Assembly: GCA_012841225.1 (NCBI GenBank)
Contig: DUVD01000133.1
Coordinates: 1-8,340 of the forward strand
Length of the DNA stretch: 8,340 nucleotides
Reading direction: 5' to 3'
Source of the DNA: Fibrobacter sp.
GTDB lineage: Bacteria; Fibrobacterota; Fibrobacteria; Fibrobacterales; Fibrobacteraceae
The translations under genes and the position numbers were made by a program. Positions 6,338 to 8,340 of the stretch are shown one piece after another. The notes under the pieces were generated by a model. That model saw only the letters and a program-made list of their open reading frames with translations. It was not told the origin of the DNA and did no database searches. The first letter of the stretch is position 1. Each line of letters begins with the position of its first letter.

Positions 6338-6940
6338 ATGAGTAAAAACATGAAGTTATTAATAGCGAGCGTTATCATACTCGCCTGTTCTGTCGGCTTT
6401 TTCGCTGGCGCCAGTATTTTTCAAAGTCCTTTTGTCAAGGCAAAAACAATAGGTGCCAAATCCAATGACTACCATCGATTTGAACGACGGGAAGCGAGGC
6501 GACCTGATCGGCAAAGAAACCGATTTCCCCTCGACTCCATCCTCCAAGTGACTCCAGAACAAAGAATCAAACTGGACTCTCATCGACTAAAGAATGACTC
6601 CTTGCGATTTAGCTTGACTAACGAATTCAAAATAGCCGAAGTGGCACTTCAAGAAGCGCTTGGCAGCAAACCTATCGACGAAGGCAAAGTGGAAACAGCT
6701 CGAAAAAAGCTACTCGAATTGAGCGAAAAACGCTTAAATCAACGCATTGCAGGCATGCGGTTTTTTACAGAAACACTCACTCCAGAGCAATATAAATCTT
6801 TTAATCACTTTCATAAAAGAAGAGGAGCTAGGCTTGATACCCGCGGAATGAATCGCGGTGCGAAACGCGAAATGAACGGAGAAAGACGCCCATCACGTCA
6901 CATGAATTCACCAAGAAATGCACCAATGGACGCAGAATAA
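6338..6940 (+). CDS. Membrane-anchored Spy/CpxP/CnrX-like periplasmic protein
   Basis: The 200-residue protein has an N-terminal hydrophobic anchor or signal (about 6-29) and a periplasmic helical domain. Two LTxxQ-type motifs, VTPEQ (71-75) and LTPEQ (147-151), flank a long charged helical stretch; this spacing and motif define the Spy/CpxP/ZraP/CnrX superfamily of chaperones and metal sensors. Two strongly Arg-rich segments flank the fold: residues 45-64 have 8 Arg in 20, and 161-200 have 10 Arg in 40 plus five scattered Met/His. The start at 6338 follows AAGGCGG at 6323-6329 and lies 16 nt after the anti-sigma stop; the upstream TTG at 6305 is unlikely. ILAC (14-17) weakly resembles a lipobox, but hydrophobicity continues past the Cys, favouring a transmembrane anchor. 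As third gene of a sigma operon it may be the signal sensor or a regulated envelope chaperone. Confidence 0.83.
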   Translation: MSKNMKLLIASVIILACSVGFFAGASIFQSPFVKAKTIGAKSNDYHRFERREARRPDRQRNRFPLDSILQVTPEQRIKLDSHRLKNDSLRFSLTNEFKIAEVALQEALGSKPIDEGKVETARKKLLELSEKRLNQRIAGMRFFTETLTPEQYKSFNHFHKRRGARLDTRGMNRGAKREMNGERRPSRHMNSPRNAPMDAE

Positions 6941-6965
6941 CCACTTATTCATTTGAATTAATCAG

Positions 6966-7013
6966 AAGGCTTTACAGGATTAACCTCCTGCAAAGCCTTT
7001 TCTTGTTTTTTTT
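6966..7013 (+). terminator. Rho-independent terminator of the sigma-factor operon
   Basis: The stem AAGGCTTT/AAAGCCTT (6966-6973 with 6992-6999) is extended inside by CAGGA/TCCTG after one A-C mismatch, with loop TTAACC. A T-rich tail follows (TTCTTGTTTTTTTTC). It separates the operon from pgi. The rest of the 114-bp gap (6941-7054) holds the pgi ribosome binding site; I see no convincing pgi promoter there. Confidence 0.9.
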
Positions 7014-7054
7014 TCTAATTTTACACACAAAACTAACCCTTTTAAGGATGTCTT

Positions 7055-8340
7055 ATGAGTCACTTAACAGAATCAAAAGAATGGAAAGCATTAGAAACTC
7101 ATTTTCAAGAGGCCAGGTCGTGGCACATGCGCGATTTATTTGCTAAAGACCCTGCTCGTGCAAAAAAATTCAGCGTTGAAGCCTGCGGCTTATTCTTAGA
7201 TTATTCCAAAAACATAATCTCCGAAGAAACGCTCGAAAAACTTTTCGATCTCGTTAAAAGCGTTGACTTTGAGTCCATGCGCGATCGTTTCTTTAAGGGC
7301 GAAAAAATTAACCTCACTGAAAAGAGAGCCGTTTTACACACCGCCCTTCGCTATCAAGGGAATGAGCCTATTTTAGTCGATGGTGTGGACGTGATGCCCG
7401 AAGTGAGGGCTGTATTAAAACACATGGAAGACTTCTCTAATTTAGTTCGACAAGGCAGCTGGAAAGGACACACTGGTAAGGCAATTAAATATGTCGTCAA
7501 CATCGGTATTGGTGGTTCTGATTTAGGCCCGGTTATGGTTACCGAGGCGCTACGCCCTTACGCTGGTGAAAAGGCTCCAGAAGTCTTATTTGTATCGAAC
7601 GTAGACGGCACTCACATTGTCGAAACGCTCAAAAAAGTTTGCTTAGAAGAGACTTTGTTCATTGTCGCCTCTAAAACATTTACTACCCAAGAGACTATGA
7701 CCAATGCAAACAGCGCCAAAGAAGCGGTGTTAAAAATATTCAACGGCGATGAGTCTTCTATTGCTAAGCATTTTGTCGCTTTATCCACTAATGCAGAAGC
7801 TGTTTCCGCCTTTGGTATTGATACCGCGAATATGTTTGAATTTTGGGACTGGGTAGGTGGACGATACTCATTGTGGTCAGCAATCGGCTTGCCTATTGCG
7901 CTCCGCATAGGTTTTGAAAACTACAAGGCTCTCCTTCAGGGTGCTTTCGAAATGGATGAGCACTTTAAAAAAGCGCCAATAGATCAAAACTTACCGGTGA
8001 TTCTTGCAGTGCTTGGCTTATGGTACAACAATTTCTTTGGCGCAGAATCTTACGCCATGCTCCCCTACGACCAATACTTGCACCGTCTCGCCGCATACTT
8101 TCAACAAGCTGATATGGAATCCAATGGAAAAAGTATAGATCGCGATTGCCGCCGAGTGGACTACCAAACAGGTCCTATTCTTTGGGGTGAACCAGGCACC
8201 AACGGGCAGCACGCTTTTTACCAATTGATCCATCAAGGAACTAAACTCATCCCTTGCGATTTTATTGCCCCAGCCAATAGTCAAAATAAAATTGGGGATC
8301 ATCATCGCAAACTCCTGTCTAACTTCTTTGCTCAAACAGA
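7055..8340 (+). CDS. pgi: Glucose-6-phosphate isomerase (3'-truncated by window edge)
   Basis: This enzyme interconverts glucose-6-phosphate and fructose-6-phosphate in glycolysis and gluconeogenesis. The frame runs from ATG 7055, with AAGGA 6 nt upstream, to the window end: 428 complete codons of an expected 540-550. Recognisable blocks are NIGIGGSDLGPVMVTEAL (149-166, sugar-phosphate binding), ASKTFTTQETMTN (205-217), the family signature DWVGGRYSLWSAIG (265-278), LGLWYNNFFGAESYAMLPYD (320-339), MESNGKS (354-360), GEPGTNGQHAFYQLIHQGTK (378-397; the first Glu matches the catalytic Glu355 of E. coli) and GDHHRKLLSNFFAQT (414-428, with the catalytic His). The lysine-containing VELGK signature lies past the window end. 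Similarity to the long E. coli-type isomerase is strong by eye. A strong terminator precedes it, so it probably has its own promoter, which I could not locate. Confidence 0.98.
   Translation, partial: MSHLTESKEWKALETHFQEARSWHMRDLFAKDPARAKKFSVEACGLFLDYSKNIISEETLEKLFDLVKSVDFESMRDRFFKGEKINLTEKRAVLHTALRYQGNEPILVDGVDVMPEVRAVLKHMEDFSNLVRQGSWKGHTGKAIKYVVNIGIGGSDLGPVMVTEALRPYAGEKAPEVLFVSNVDGTHIVETLKKVCLEETLFIVASKTFTTQETMTNANSAKEAVLKIFNGDESSIAKHFVALSTNAEAVSAFGIDTANMFEFWDWVGGRYSLWSAIGLPIALRIGFENYKALLQGAFEMDEHFKKAPIDQNLPVILAVLGLWYNNFFGAESYAMLPYDQYLHRLAAYFQQADMESNGKSIDRDCRRVDYQTGPILWGEPGTNGQHAFYQLIHQGTKLIPCDFIAPANSQNKIGDHHRKLLSNFFAQT

Noticed and set aside
6331..6345. Tiny ORF (MYYE) overlapping the start of the Spy-like gene
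   Set aside because: Four codons only, sharing the ribosome binding site of the real start at 6338; most likely accidental.
7612..8335. Two minus-strand reading frames (7612-7908 and 8018-8335)
   Set aside because: They lie wholly within pgi, whose conserved motifs fix the plus-strand frame; no recognisable protein features.

Overview
The window looks like ordinary chromosome from a Gram-negative bacterium. The DNA is moderately AT-rich by eye. Evidence for a Gram-negative envelope is a Spy/CpxP-type periplasmic protein encoded next to an extracytoplasmic-function (ECF) sigma factor. The tRNA gene does not encode its CCA end. I cannot place the organism at phylum level from sequence alone. 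There are no insertion sequences, phage genes or CRISPR repeats.

Layout, left to right. (1) Positions 1-357 hold the 3' end of a GT5 glycogen/starch synthase-like gene. A tRNA with anticodon CAU begins on the very next base, and a strong intrinsic terminator (435-470) follows. (2) On the minus strand, 483-1700 encodes a free-standing maltokinase. (3) Diverging from it by 56 bp, 1757-2533 encodes a six-helix DUF2238-type membrane protein of unknown function. (4) Converging on that gene with a 3-bp gap, 2537-5320 (minus) encodes a cobalamin-dependent methionine synthase. It stops exactly where the C-terminal AdoMet reactivation domain should begin. (5) Diverging from metH is a tight three-gene operon (5496-6940): an ECF sigma factor, a 105-residue single-pass membrane protein in the anti-sigma position, and a membrane-anchored Spy/CpxP/CnrX-like protein. 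It ends in a clear hairpin terminator (6966-7013). (6) From 7055 to the right edge runs glucose-6-phosphate isomerase, cut off before its C-terminus.

How the genes fit together. The glycogen synthase-like gene, maltokinase and pgi all touch alpha-glucan and hexose-phosphate metabolism. Maltokinase makes maltose-1-phosphate, the GlgE donor, so this organism probably has both the classical GlgA route and the TreS/Mak/GlgE route. The sigma/membrane protein/Spy-like trio has the architecture of the CnrYXH metal-sensing system of Cupriavidus and is the best candidate here for an undescribed envelope-stress or metal-response regulator. The other main points of interest are the truncated MetH, an 8-bp inverted repeat overlapping the likely metH promoter, and the tRNA fused directly to a stop codon.
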